Shown: positions 6,851-15,878, counted from the first letter of the stretch. The stretch is DNA of 64,000 nt from Promethearchaeia archaeon (GCA_029856125.1 JAHQWJ010000014.1:62001-126000); one strand, 5' to 3'. Program-made: numbers and translations. Notes: generated by a model from the letters alone, not told the origin.

Positions 6851-7735
6851 ATGATGAGAAAAATGACAGACTATAAAATGTTTGAAGGTTGTACTATCGG
6901 AAACCGTATTCCTTTCATTGAAGCGGCATCCAGAAAAGTTTTTGATAAAGTTGGAATTGAGACTTCACAAACGAACTTTACTTGTTGTCCAGATCCCACC
7001 GGCATGAAATCGTTTGATAACGACGCTTGGCTAGCCATTGGTGCGAGAAATCTATGTTTAGCGGAAGCTGAAGGAAAAGACATAATTTCTCTATGTAATG
7101 GTTGTACTAATACGCTTCGAGGAGTCCAACATCAATTAAAACACGATTCATGGAAAATGGATAAGGTCAATAAAGAGCTCGCTAAGATCGGAAAAGAATA
7201 CAAAGGCACAATAGATATTAAGCATTTCGTTGATGTGCTGAGCGATAAATTAGACAAAGTCAAAGAAGCAATAACTAAACCACTTGACGGTCTAAAAGTC
7301 GCAGTCCATCCTGGGTGTCACTATATGCGACCTGCAGAATGGATGGAATCCGACGATCCTATGAGGCCAACTACGCTAAAGAAACTCGTAGAAGCAAGTG
7401 GAGCGACAGTTGTTGATTACGGGGAGGAAATATTGTGCTGCGGAAGTGCTGTGACTAACGCTTACGAAGAACACGGGTTTGCAAACTTAAAGATTAAGAT
7501 GGACGCTATCAAAAAATCGGGCGCAGATGTGATTGCTGTAAATTGTCCAGCGTGTTATCAACAGTTCGATACGAGACAACGAGATTTAGGTAAGGCATAC
7601 GAGACCGAATACGCAACTCCCGTGTTATATATCACAGAGCTTTACGCATTAGCAATGGGCTTCACTCCAGACGACATCGGCTTAAAATTTCACAGAGTTC
7701 GATTGAAATCCACGTTAGAAAAACTTGGTTTATAA
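6851..7735 (+). CDS. hdrB: Heterodisulfide reductase subunit B
   Basis: A 294-residue protein with two CCG-type cysteine motifs: C14, C45/C46, C82/C85 and C156, C196/C197, C232/C235. These bind the two noncubane [4Fe-4S] clusters that reduce disulfides in HdrB. It follows hdrC with a 5-base gap (GAGG precedes the start) and is the last gene of the hydrogenase operon. The combination VhuG-VhuA-VhuU-HdrC-HdrB implies an H2-linked heterodisulfide reductase. In an organism without evident methanogenesis the physiological disulfide is unknown (inference). Either of the Met residues at positions 1 and 2 could initiate. Confidence 0.94.
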   Translation: MMRKMTDYKMFEGCTIGNRIPFIEAASRKVFDKVGIETSQTNFTCCPDPTGMKSFDNDAWLAIGARNLCLAEAEGKDIISLCNGCTNTLRGVQHQLKHDSWKMDKVNKELAKIGKEYKGTIDIKHFVDVLSDKLDKVKEAITKPLDGLKVAVHPGCHYMRPAEWMESDDPMRPTTLKKLVEASGATVVDYGEEILCCGSAVTNAYEEHGFANLKIKMDAIKKSGADVIAVNCPACYQQFDTRQRDLGKAYETEYATPVLYITELYALAMGFTPDDIGLKFHRVRLKSTLEKLGL

Positions 7736-7752
7736 CTAATCAAATTTATAAC

Positions 7753-7776
7753 TTTATTTTTTTATTTTTTTTCTCT
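7753..7776 (+). terminator. T-rich tract after hdrB, probable terminator of the vhu-hdr operon
   Basis: A run of two long T tracts separated by single A or C residues begins 18 bases after the hdrB stop. Archaeal RNA polymerase terminates at such oligo-T stretches. No stem-loop is needed and none is obvious. Confidence 0.5.
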
Positions 7777-7938
7777 TGAGTAGATTACATCAAAAATGAG
7801 AAAGATAAATACAAAAGAGAAAGTGATTGAAAATGAATGAAAAAGAAGAAATAGAATTTTTTAAAGAGGTATTTTATGAAGAGCTTATTTCCGAAATAAA
7901 CATGCGTTTAATTCTTAATGATTCTATTCTAAAATTGT

Positions 7939-8370
7939 TTATTGGCTTACTATGAGTTTTTTCTTATCAAAGTCTTCTGGATCCCCGCCTTCTTCTAGGA
8001 AATCTACAAAATTCTTTAAACATTTTAAAGTCAGCTCTCCAACCTTCTCATAGCCTTTTGCCAATTTTTCGCTATCCATATCAGCCCATAAGGTTGTTTC
8101 GACGATATCTCCTTTAGGTTGTAAAACATATCCCAAAGAATTCATGGTGCTATTCTTCATATGCCAAGTTGCGCTTTCATTTTCAACCTGTTCCCAACCT
8201 ACAATTAAAATATCTCCTATAGAAGATTTTAAAAAGAATTCTTCTCCTTCCTTTTTTTCTGTTATTTCATTAACACCAGGATTCCATTTTGTAATAATTT
8301 CAGCATCAATAAGAATATCATATATTCTTTTTGGACTAGATTTAATTTCAATTTTTTTTTCCATTCTCAT
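7939..8370 (-). CDS. SRPBCC (START-like) family protein
   Basis: A 143-residue protein beginning with a polyketide-cyclase/AHSA1-like pattern: EKKIEIKSSPKRIYDILIDAEIITKWNPGV (in two pieces around residue 20), with W residues and a hydrophobic C-terminal helix (KVGELTLKCLKNFVDFLEE). This SRPBCC/Bet v1-like fold forms a deep hydrophobic pocket used to bind lipids or small hydrophobic molecules. No catalytic residues can be assigned. It stands alone, convergent with the hydrogenase operon. Ligand unknown. Confidence 0.78.
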   Translation of the reverse strand: MRMEKKIEIKSSPKRIYDILIDAEIITKWNPGVNEITEKKEGEEFFLKSSIGDILIVGWEQVENESATWHMKNSTMNSLGYVLQPKGDIVETTLWADMDSEKLAKGYEKVGELTLKCLKNFVDFLEEGGDPEDFDKKKLIVSQ

Positions 8371-8615
8371 TTTAACATTACCTCTATTTGATTTTAGATA
8401 AAAGTGAGGTCAACATAATTTTTATACATTTGTGTTGTTATTTTGAAAATAGATTGAAGAAGATATTTTTAATTTTGAATATGTTATACATCAAAAAATA
8501 ATTAGGGTAAGAATTATAGTATCAATTAGTAATTTTTAAAATAGCAGATTTTTTATTTGAAAATTGAATTGCTGCTAATAAGTATAAGAGAATAGTTTTT
8601 TAGTGTGATTTACGA

Positions 8616-9599
8616 ATGCAAAAATTTATTTCAGACTACGATGATGATGATACAACTGTTTCTTCGAAGTATAATGGCCCGAAATTTGATGCCCATGTTC
8701 ATTTAGGGAGCATGAAAGGCATTCCTAATTTAATTAAGTACAGAGAAGAATTTAATATAAAAAGATCGGTCGGTATTGTCTGGGACGATAAGACTGATGT
8801 ATACGAGAAAAGATTTCCAGATAAGTTTGTGCTGGCAAAGTATTTTAGAAGTAAGCATATGTTTGCTGCAAATCCGGATTCTAAATTGTTAACAGATGAG
8901 ATAGAGAAAATTTACCAACAAGGATTTCCAATTGTCAAATTCTGGTTTGGACCGAGAGTGAGAGACTACGTAAAAGAATACTTCAAATTAGAACCAAAAA
9001 CAATTCATTTATCTGATCCCATTTTTAAATCCATATTCGCTAAGATGGAAGAATTGGGACTCTATTTATTAATTCACGTTAGCGATCCTGATCAATGGTA
9101 TGAGAAAGTGTATCAACCGGTTAGCCGATATGGTACAAAGAAAGAACATTTAGACGATTTTGAGGAGGTTTTGTCAAGTTTTCCAAATTTAAAAGTGCTC
9201 CAAGCACACTTTGGGAGTCAACCAGAAGATCTAGACCATTTATCGAGGTGGTTTGAGTCATATCCAAATTACTATGTAGATATGTCTTCAGCAAGATGGA
9301 TGGCACGAGAGCTTGGGAAGTATCCAGAAAAAGCACGGGAATTTTTCATTAAATATTCAGATAGGATTCTTTTTGGGTCCGATCTTGTACAGGATCGAAA
9401 CAAACCAGTTTCCAGCTATTATCGAACTCGTTATTTTACGTTTCAAGCAATTTTAGAGACTTCGGTCAGAGATTTACCTTTACCTTTTCCAGATCCTGAA
9501 AATAATAATGAAACAAAGATTAATGGGTTGGATCTTCCCTTAGATATCTTAAAGAAAATTTATTGGGAAAATGCGAATAAATTCTTAAAACTCTCATGA
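8616..9599 (+). CDS. Amidohydrolase family (Amidohydro_2-like) metal-dependent hydrolase
   Basis: A 327-residue TIM-barrel hydrolase. Metal-ligand motifs are in the expected order: FDAHVHLG (about residues 25-32), LLIHVSD (about 152-158), VLQAHFGS (about 192-199) and the Asp-containing RILFGSD (about 250-256). This spacing fits the amidohydrolase_2 (ACMSD-like) family, which hydrolyses C-N or decarboxylates small substrates. The N-terminal DDDD-rich stretch is unusual. It is a single gene, convergent with the BshC-like gene (11 bases apart). The substrate cannot be predicted. Confidence 0.85.
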   Translation: MQKFISDYDDDDTTVSSKYNGPKFDAHVHLGSMKGIPNLIKYREEFNIKRSVGIVWDDKTDVYEKRFPDKFVLAKYFRSKHMFAANPDSKLLTDEIEKIYQQGFPIVKFWFGPRVRDYVKEYFKLEPKTIHLSDPIFKSIFAKMEELGLYLLIHVSDPDQWYEKVYQPVSRYGTKKEHLDDFEEVLSSFPNLKVLQAHFGSQPEDLDHLSRWFESYPNYYVDMSSARWMARELGKYPEKAREFFIKYSDRILFGSDLVQDRNKPVSSYYRTRYFTFQAILETSVRDLPLPFPDPENNNETKINGLDLPLDILKKIYWENANKFLKLS

Positions 9600-9609
9600 A
9601 CCTTTAGAT

Positions 9610-11319
9610 TTAGAGAAAAATCTCCATTCCAGGCGGAAGCCACGGTTTATAAATTCGCATATGATCTGTAAAGAAATTTGAGAAGCCGTTTTTTAAACAT
9701 AAATCTAACCAATGAAATACTACTTCTTGCCCATGTTTTTCTTTAGAAATTTTTCCGAACATATTACTCAAATAACTTCCGATTGTATTTTTATCCTCTG
9801 AAGGTATATCTGTTGCTTGGATATTTACTAAGATGTTTTCAAGTTGCACCATGTAAGATTTAAAATTTGTTAAGAGTTCTAATATTTTAGCTCTATCTTG
9901 AGGATAATCCTTGGGTTTATTGGTTAATTTACTAAACTTCCCAAGATTTTTCATAAGACCTTTAATGTTGTCTAAAAAGTGTGGTATATTTAACTTGACT
10001 AAATCTTGTTCCAGGTTCCTAGTTATAAAGGTATTCATTGTTATTTTATTGTAAAAATAAATAACTGGTAAAGAGATTGTTTTGTCAAACTGTTTAATTA
10101 ACGGAATTCCCATTGTATAATATCTTGCCTCACCAGTACCTGCAATATGTATTGCTGGTTTGATAGTTTTTGAAACTAAATATTGGCGTGATTCAACTCT
10201 GGGAGTAAAAAAAGTAACATGTTCAGATAGATCGGGGTTATTCTTTTCGAGACAAAAATCTATTAAATTTCCGCAATTATCGCACTCACACTTAACGTGG
10301 ATCATTGAGGTATAATCTTGCCCGGTTAATTCCAATCTTCTGCAGTTACACTGTTCATTCGCGCATTCATAAAAAAAGGGGACAAAATCAGGTCTAATCT
10401 CTCTTAAGGGAGGGCGAATATTATGCTCCATAAATTGATTTTTCAAATTGATATAAGTATCAACATACCGGCTTTGATTCTCTAATAGAGTTTCATAAAA
10501 TGGTGTTAATAGTTTCTTATATTCTATATCTGAAGCAGAAATGAAAAGATATCCTTGGTCAAAGATAACATTGGAAATTGTCCCAATTATGTTGATGAAC
10601 CAATCTGTATAGTTCTCTGCGTTATTGTGGGCTAACTTGATTAATCGAAGCGCTTCTTCTAACCGTTCTTCTAATAGCTTTTTATGCCAATTATCTTCTA
10701 TGCTGGAATTAATGGAATTACTGTATTTTTTTCTAATTTCTTGAAATTGCTCCATGAGATAAGACACAGATGGTAGCGGCAGATTTCTAATTCTCATACC
10801 AAGAAATTCCTTTTCTATTTCAGGTTTTATTGAAATTGAAAATCCATTAGGAGAATCGCTTTGCGAAAATTTAGTTTTTATTAATTCTGAATGGACCTTA
10901 TCATAATCAGCAACGTAAAAAATTGGAATTACGCTAGTATCAAGATTGGCGAAAGCTGCTCCGCAAGCAATTTTGTTAAAAAGAAACCTTTCACCACCTA
11001 AAAATTTTGGTTGATGCGAAACTTCTAAACTCAGACTATTATTATCGGTAAGAAAATTTTTCAAATGTCTCTTAGCTTTGTCAGTTAGTAGATTATATTT
11101 CTTATTTGTGTTTTCAAATATTTTCCCCATTGCTCCTTTTATTTCATCGCTATTTGGATCTTTTTTCGTTTCTCTGTTTACTTTCTTGGCAAGGAAAATG
11201 GCATCGCTCATAGATTGGGGTATAAGATCGTTCATTCCTTCAGAAATCCAAGATTTCTGTCCTTCTAAGGCATATAAGAGGTAATATTTTAATGGGTCTT
11301 CGAATTTATCGTTTGACAT
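9610..11319 (-). CDS. BshC-like protein (bacillithiol synthase family) with an internal cysteine-rich insertion
   Basis: A 569-residue protein. Two regions recall BshC, the enzyme that adds cysteine to glucosaminyl-malate in bacillithiol synthesis: VSHQPKFLGGERFLFNKI followed by VIPIFYVADYDKVH (about residues 100-145), and RQYLVSKTIKPAIHIAGTGEARYY followed by LPVIYFYN (about 380-425). Between them, near residues 318-365, lies an insertion with cysteines spaced Cx4CxC and CxCx2C, resembling a zinc ribbon that ordinary BshC proteins lack. It is the last gene of a three-gene operon, 11 bases after the PIG-L deacetylase, which fits the BshB-BshC order of the pathway. The exact substrate is unknown. 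Confidence 0.78.
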   Translation of the reverse strand: MSNDKFEDPLKYYLLYALEGQKSWISEGMNDLIPQSMSDAIFLAKKVNRETKKDPNSDEIKGAMGKIFENTNKKYNLLTDKAKRHLKNFLTDNNSLSLEVSHQPKFLGGERFLFNKIACGAAFANLDTSVIPIFYVADYDKVHSELIKTKFSQSDSPNGFSISIKPEIEKEFLGMRIRNLPLPSVSYLMEQFQEIRKKYSNSINSSIEDNWHKKLLEERLEEALRLIKLAHNNAENYTDWFINIIGTISNVIFDQGYLFISASDIEYKKLLTPFYETLLENQSRYVDTYINLKNQFMEHNIRPPLREIRPDFVPFFYECANEQCNCRRLELTGQDYTSMIHVKCECDNCGNLIDFCLEKNNPDLSEHVTFFTPRVESRQYLVSKTIKPAIHIAGTGEARYYTMGIPLIKQFDKTISLPVIYFYNKITMNTFITRNLEQDLVKLNIPHFLDNIKGLMKNLGKFSKLTNKPKDYPQDRAKILELLTNFKSYMVQLENILVNIQATDIPSEDKNTIGSYLSNMFGKISKEKHGQEVVFHWLDLCLKNGFSNFFTDHMRIYKPWLPPGMEIFL

Positions 11320-11330
11320 CTTTATTTTAC

Positions 11331-12026
11331 CTACAATTTCAAGTTTTCAAAATCCACCATTAAATGTTCAAGGCTAATAAATCCTTCGGCGTATTTTACC
11401 CCAATTTGATATCCCAAATATCCAGCACGTTCCTTTATATAATCAAAAATTCTTAAATGCTTTTTATTATCAACGAACTGTGATTTATAGGCTTTAAGCG
11501 CATTTATTTTTTCTTCGATAGAATCAGAGATATCGATTAAAAAGTCCAGTTTTCGATTCTTGTCCATTAAATGTGAATGATCAAAATAAAATACATATTT
11601 AGGGTAATGTTCCGGATATTCGGATTCGGTTTTTGTTAGTTTTGCTTGAAATTTAGCGGCGTTTACAATCTGATGGCAAGCAATGTGGTCTGGGTGCCAA
11701 TCATTAGGGGGGTGGGTAATAAGAATATTGGGTTTATATTTTCTAATCACTTCAGAAACTTTTTTTCTATTCTCTATAGTATTTTCAATATATCTATTTG
11801 TCATGTCGAGAGTAATTCTTAGATCTAGATTTAAAATTTCAGAAGCTGCTTTAGCCTCGGCCTTTCTTTTTTCAACAGTACCGAATGGTGTGGGTTCCCC
11901 ATTTGATAAGTCTAAAACCCCAACTCTTTTACCTCTTTTCTTGTAATGGGCAATTGTTCCTCCACATCCAATTTCTGCGTCATCAGGATGGGCCCCTATT
12001 ACTAAAATATCTAACTCTGGCTTCAT
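11331..12026 (-). CDS. PIG-L/LmbE family N-acetylglucosaminyl deacetylase (BshB-like)
   Basis: Residues GAHPDDAEIGCGG near the N-terminus and HPPNDWHPDHIA in the middle are the zinc-binding and catalytic motifs of PIG-L/LmbE deacetylases, which remove acetyl from GlcNAc conjugates (GlcNAc-phosphatidylinositol, mycothiol and bacillithiol precursors). I place the start at ATG 12026 rather than the longer frame from 12152. The longer version overlaps the upstream GT2 gene by over 100 bases, and ATG 12026 is preceded by GGAT and sits 10 bases after the GT2 stop. That gives 231 residues, a normal family length. It lies between a GT2 and a BshC-like gene, as in a thiol-cofactor pathway. Confidence 0.9.
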   Translation of the reverse strand: MKPELDILVIGAHPDDAEIGCGGTIAHYKKRGKRVGVLDLSNGEPTPFGTVEKRKAEAKAASEILNLDLRITLDMTNRYIENTIENRKKVSEVIRKYKPNILITHPPNDWHPDHIACHQIVNAAKFQAKLTKTESEYPEHYPKYVFYFDHSHLMDKNRKLDFLIDISDSIEEKINALKAYKSQFVDNKKHLRIFDYIKERAGYLGYQIGVKYAEGFISLEHLMVDFENLKL

Positions 12027-12036
12027 TTTAATCCTA

Positions 12037-12939
12037 CTAAGTTTCCAGTTCTCTAATTTGTGTAAATATTGCTTCTTGTATTTTTTTAAAGTTATATTTA
12101 TTAATATCATCCACACTATTGAAGTAATTTGAAAAAATTGACTTAAAAACATTAATATCTGTTTTTAAAGGAGCTTTGATGAGTGATTCAATTAACTGAA
12201 TATACTTTTCAATTCTTTCTTCTCCTTTCTTAAACAAAAAGCTATCTTTTGCATTTTTTAAAATTGCATCTCTATCTTTATATATTACTGGAACCCCTTT
12301 TTCAACAATTTTATATCCTTTTTTCTTTGCTTTAATCCAGATTTCGATGGGTATTTCGTAACCATTTACTATTAAATCCAAATCATTAATCGCACTACAT
12401 TCATATGCTTTTAGTCCACAAAAAGCATCTGAAATAGAAAATCCGAGTGTATTGAGAATTCCCGTGATGATCGCGTTTACAAGAAATCTATCTTTCCACG
12501 GTTTTTGCCAGTAATGGTTTGAATTTTTATATCTTGAACCAGAGATTATTTGCTCTGGTGGATTTTCAAGAATTAAATCAATAAACTTGTATAAACACTC
12601 TGGTTCGTGTTGACCATCCATATCGAACGATATAATCCACGGAAAATTCATTTCTTTAGCGTAACTAAAACCTCTTATGAGTGTATAACCATAACCTTTA
12701 TTTTCTTTAAAGTTAACAATATTAAAAAGGGAATCGTGATTGTTCTTATTTAAAATTTGCATGGTTCCATCAGTAGAACCATCATTAATGATAAGGATTT
12801 TCAAATTGAATTCGTTTCTTTTTTGCGAATTTTGTTTTACACGACGGAGATGTTCTAATATATCTTCAATGTTTTCCTCTTCGTTAAAACACGGGATTAG
12901 TAAAAGAATGTCAACTATTTTTTCAGAAATATCGAACAA
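12037..12939 (-). CDS. GT2 family glycosyltransferase (dolichyl-phosphate mannosyltransferase-like)
   Basis: A 300-residue GT-A fold enzyme: DILLLIPCFNEEENIEDIL (about 10-28), INDGSTDGT (about 50-58) and the metal-binding FDMDGQHEPE (about 104-113) are clear. The C-terminal 80 residues form an amphipathic, lysine-rich region without membrane segments. It is the first gene of the operon with the PIG-L deacetylase and the BshC-like protein, 10 bases apart. Inferred role: transfer of an N-acetylated sugar to an acceptor, which is then deacetylated and modified. Canonical bacillithiol synthesis uses a GT4 (BshA) instead, so a different acceptor is possible. Confidence 0.88.
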   Translation of the reverse strand: MFDISEKIVDILLLIPCFNEEENIEDILEHLRRVKQNSQKRNEFNLKILIINDGSTDGTMQILNKNNHDSLFNIVNFKENKGYGYTLIRGFSYAKEMNFPWIISFDMDGQHEPECLYKFIDLILENPPEQIISGSRYKNSNHYWQKPWKDRFLVNAIITGILNTLGFSISDAFCGLKAYECSAINDLDLIVNGYEIPIEIWIKAKKKGYKIVEKGVPVIYKDRDAILKNAKDSFLFKKGEERIEKYIQLIESLIKAPLKTDINVFKSIFSNYFNSVDDINKYNFKKIQEAIFTQIRELET

Positions 12940-13099
12940 CCAATCATACTTTATAAATCTTCATTGAAATAATACATCAAAATTTTTAGAATTGTTGATT
13001 TTAAGTTATAAAAATAATGAAAAAATTCAAAATTAGCGAGTAATTCACGCTGAAGTTGAAAGATAAATATTAAAAATTAAAGCGCCATTTTATCTCACT

Positions 13100-13609
13100 A
13101 TGAAATATTCAAAACAACATGCAGCAGTCTGTGGTCTTTATTGCCCGGCTTGTTCGATATTTATTGGAACTCAAGAAGATCCTCAGAGGCTTGAGTATAT
13201 TGCGAAACGGTCTAACAGCACTCCGGAAGAGATAAAATGTTATGGATGTCGTTCTGAGAAGAGATATATTTTTTGTGAGCAAGACTGCAAAATGTTTCCG
13301 TGCGCTCAGGAAAAGGGAATTGATTTTTGTGGAGAATGTGAAGATTACCCCTGTGAAGATATAAAAGAATTTCAGGCTAAAATGCCCCACCGATTGGAAC
13401 TATGGGAGGCTCAAGAACAAATCAAAAAGGTAGGATACGAGCAGTGGTTAAAAGAAATGGAAACGCATTACGCTTGTTCTGAATGTGGAACCATCAATTC
13501 TACTTACGATCCGAGATGTCGATCCTGTGGTCATCAACCGTGCAATCAGTATAATGCAATTCATGGAAAGGAGATATTAGAGTTCTTCAAAAAACCCAAC
13601 TCAAAGTAG
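13100..13609 (+). CDS. DUF3795-type cysteine-rich protein
   Basis: A 169-residue protein with the DUF3795 pattern: AVCGLYCPACSIF (cysteines at 10, 14 and 17), CYGCRS, FCEQDCKMFPCAQEKGIDFCGECEDYPC, then a C-terminal zinc ribbon CSECGTIN ... CRSCG. More than 15 cysteines suggest zinc or Fe-S binding. The function of the family is unknown. It stands alone between minus-strand genes and is followed by a small hairpin plus T tract. Confidence 0.85.
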   Translation: MKYSKQHAAVCGLYCPACSIFIGTQEDPQRLEYIAKRSNSTPEEIKCYGCRSEKRYIFCEQDCKMFPCAQEKGIDFCGECEDYPCEDIKEFQAKMPHRLELWEAQEQIKKVGYEQWLKEMETHYACSECGTINSTYDPRCRSCGHQPCNQYNAIHGKEILEFFKKPNSK

Positions 13610-13612
13610 CGG

Positions 13613-13636
13613 AAAGGTACCCTTTTTCTTTATTAT
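13613..13636 (+). terminator. Short hairpin with T-rich tail between convergent genes
   Basis: AAAGG (13613-13617), loop TAC, CCTTT (13621-13625) forms a 5-bp stem followed by a T-rich run. It lies just after the DUF3795 stop and before the convergent membrane-protein gene. Confidence 0.4.
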
Positions 13637-13641
13637 AATCT

Positions 13642-14331
13642 TCATTTAGATTTGATCAAAAATCCTTTAAGGACTAAGAGGGCTCCAATATCTATAATAA
13701 TTAACGCTAGAATCTCCATCACAATTAACGAGAGCAATCCCCCTGTTAAATTGATAACAAGTCCAAATAAAAATATAATTACTCCTAATGAAAACCATTT
13801 TATTCTTTTTTTGGTTTCGCCTTCTATTTTTCTGTTAATTACGATATATCTATAAACAGCATATATGGCTATTAATATCCGAATGGTATTCACAAAAATT
13901 AACAAACCGGGAGGAGTATGGGTATTGACTATACCAAGAGCGTAATCACTCATATCTAAATACGGAGGTAAGATAAAATATCCAATGCTCATGATAAAGA
14001 ATAAAATTAGCATGGTTCCTAAATACTTCAAGCTCATGGCAATCTTGGTGTGCTTTTCTAACACGAAGAGTGTCATCGGGAGGGAAATTGAGTTAAAATT
14101 AAAAAAGATATGGGCTGTTATCATGAGCGGAATAATAATATCCGAATTATTTAAAATTAAATGGTAAATCGCATAAATTAAAAATCCTAAGGATGAGGAT
14201 ATAAAGTATAAGGCAAACCATTTGTTCAACAAATCACTTTTGTTTAAAAAAAGAACCCGTAATCCAATAATTAGTGCGATAGCGGCTGTGATTATTGTCG
14301 TGATTATTTTTAGTAGATTTAATAGATCCAA
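13642..14331 (-). CDS. Multi-pass membrane protein, seven predicted segments, unknown function
   Basis: A 229-residue very hydrophobic protein with about seven membrane-spanning segments and short loops; the last loops are basic (RKIEGETKKRIKW). The organisation resembles stand-alone versions of the 7TM sensor region found at the N-terminus of some histidine kinases, but no signalling domain is attached. The protein at 45311 has the same size and general plan. No catalytic motif is seen and no function is claimed. Confidence 0.75.
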   Translation of the reverse strand: MDLLNLLKIITTIITAAIALIIGLRVLFLNKSDLLNKWFALYFISSSLGFLIYAIYHLILNNSDIIIPLMITAHIFFNFNSISLPMTLFVLEKHTKIAMSLKYLGTMLILFFIMSIGYFILPPYLDMSDYALGIVNTHTPPGLLIFVNTIRILIAIYAVYRYIVINRKIEGETKKRIKWFSLGVIIFLFGLVINLTGGLLSLIVMEILALIIIDIGALLVLKGFLIKSK

Positions 14332-14471
14332 ATTATGCAGACTTTATAATTAATTAATTAATTTATTTTTTTTATTGTTATTAGGCATTATATCCTATAT
14401 ATAATTACCTTTTCGATTATCAAGTAATTATAAATGTGGTAAAATTTTTAGTTAAAATCAAGGATTTAAAA

Positions 14472-14486
14472 CGCAAAAATTAAAAA
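14472..14486 (+). repeat. 15-base element CGCAAAAATTAAAAA, copy 1
   Basis: The exact 15-mer recurs at 15950-15964. Both copies are preceded by TTTAAA within a few bases and both lie 110-155 bases upstream of plus-strand starts (14625 and 16076). It may be a shared promoter-proximal element; function unknown. Confidence 0.45.
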
Positions 14487-14624
14487 ACCTACCGGTAAAA
14501 ATAAGAATTTACTGGTTAATTTCAGTGCAATTTTTATATAATAATTTTACTAATGGATATTTAATCATTATCGCTGATTAGATTTGATAATGAAATTTGA
14601 GAGAAAATCAGAAGGTGACTGAAA

Positions 14625-15869
14625 ATGCGAAGAAAAATAGTTAATATGAAATCAAATGCAAAATCAAAAATAATAGTTTTTATGATTTTAGGAATTCTAT
14701 TCACTTTATCGCCAATAATGAATAGTAATTTTAGTTTTATAGCGGGTAATAACACCAAAAGTTTGGAATATAGCGATGCTATTGCTTTTGACAACGAAAA
14801 TTTGAAAACATCAAAAGTATCGGGGAAAATTTCTATTAACGGTAATTCTGGCTGGGCTAGTTTTAAAGCAACGGGAAATTGTACGGGCGAAGGGACTTAT
14901 TCAAATCCGTATGTTATTGAAGATTTAGAAATAGTTGGCGGAGGTTCGGGAAGTGGCATATCGATTACAAATTCTGACGTGTATTTTAAGATAAAAAATT
15001 GTACGATTTCTGGTTTTAGTAATGGAATCTCCTTATACTATACTAATAATGGAACTTTAATTGAGAACAACTGTTCAGATAACTATTATGGACTACACAC
15101 AGGTTTCTCTGATAATAACACTATTATAGGAAACATTGCGAGTGATAATACAAATAGTGGAATATTTTTAGATAATAGCACTACTCATATAGTTTCAGGG
15201 AATGATTGCAGTAGAAATACCGAAATAGGGTTATATATACAGAAATCTACTAATAATACTTTCTTAGAAAATATTGTATTCGACAATGGTTGGGTTGGAG
15301 TATATTGTGATGGTAATAGTAACACCATTTCTAAAAATACTGTAAATTATAATACTGAATGTGGAATATATTTAGCATTGTGTGATAGGAACGTCATTAC
15401 GGGAAATACTGCAAGCTTCAATGAAGAAAATGGAATAAGATTATATGAATGCCATTATACCAACATATCAGACAATAGCGCTTGGAATAATATAGATAAT
15501 GGTATTAATTTAGCGAATTCTAATCACAATACTGTTTCGGGAAACACCGCGAATAACAATACTGGGTCTGGGATACTCTTATCTTGGAGTACTGATAACA
15601 TTGTTTCGGAAAACGCCGCTAAACTAAATCTAGTAGGAATTACTTTAGAAGGGAGTAACTACAATACAATTTCGAAAAATAATTTAATTGGAAATAGCGA
15701 TTGTATTATTGAAATTGATTGTGAAGGTAATATTTTACAAAATAACGATTGTGTTGCTGACGATGGAATTCCTATCGAAATGATCATTTTAATTTCGAGT
15801 ATTAGCGGAGGAGCAGTGATAGGTGTAACAGCCATACTGTTAATTATCCGTAAAAGGAAAAGAATCTAA
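14625..15869 (+). CDS. Secreted, membrane-anchored right-handed beta-helix (NosD-like) surface protein
   Basis: A 414-residue protein. An N-terminal hydrophobic segment (about residues 14-40) acts as signal peptide. It is followed by about 12 tandem turns of roughly 22-24 residues of the NosD/pectate-lyase-like type: patterns such as NTISKNTVNYNTECGIYL and NTVSGNTANNNTGSGILL repeat. A C-terminal hydrophobic helix (about 386-408) ends in RKRKR, placing the helix domain outside the cell. GGTGA precedes the ATG. A second Met at codon 8 could be the start. Such proteins usually bind or cleave polysaccharides, but no catalytic residues can be assigned. Confidence 0.88.
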   Translation: MRRKIVNMKSNAKSKIIVFMILGILFTLSPIMNSNFSFIAGNNTKSLEYSDAIAFDNENLKTSKVSGKISINGNSGWASFKATGNCTGEGTYSNPYVIEDLEIVGGGSGSGISITNSDVYFKIKNCTISGFSNGISLYYTNNGTLIENNCSDNYYGLHTGFSDNNTIIGNIASDNTNSGIFLDNSTTHIVSGNDCSRNTEIGLYIQKSTNNTFLENIVFDNGWVGVYCDGNSNTISKNTVNYNTECGIYLALCDRNVITGNTASFNEENGIRLYECHYTNISDNSAWNNIDNGINLANSNHNTVSGNTANNNTGSGILLSWSTDNIVSENAAKLNLVGITLEGSNYNTISKNNLIGNSDCIIEIDCEGNILQNNDCVADDGIPIEMIILISSISGGAVIGVTAILLIIRKRKRI

Positions 15870-15878
15870 TATTAAAAA

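Noticed and set aside
3413..7735. Expected hdrA and mvhD genes in the hydrogenase operon
   Set aside because: All frames from 2930 to 8615 were read and neither gene is present. They must lie elsewhere, or VhuG's second module replaces MvhD.
7833..7955. Possible 40-residue acidic ORF after the hydrogenase operon
   Set aside because: It is short, has only a weak upstream site, overlaps the end of the convergent SRPBCC gene and resembles no family.
12027..12152. Longer N-terminus for the PIG-L deacetylase
   Set aside because: It would overlap the upstream glycosyltransferase by over 100 bases and adds a hydrophobic sequence foreign to the family. ATG 12026 fits spacing and homology.
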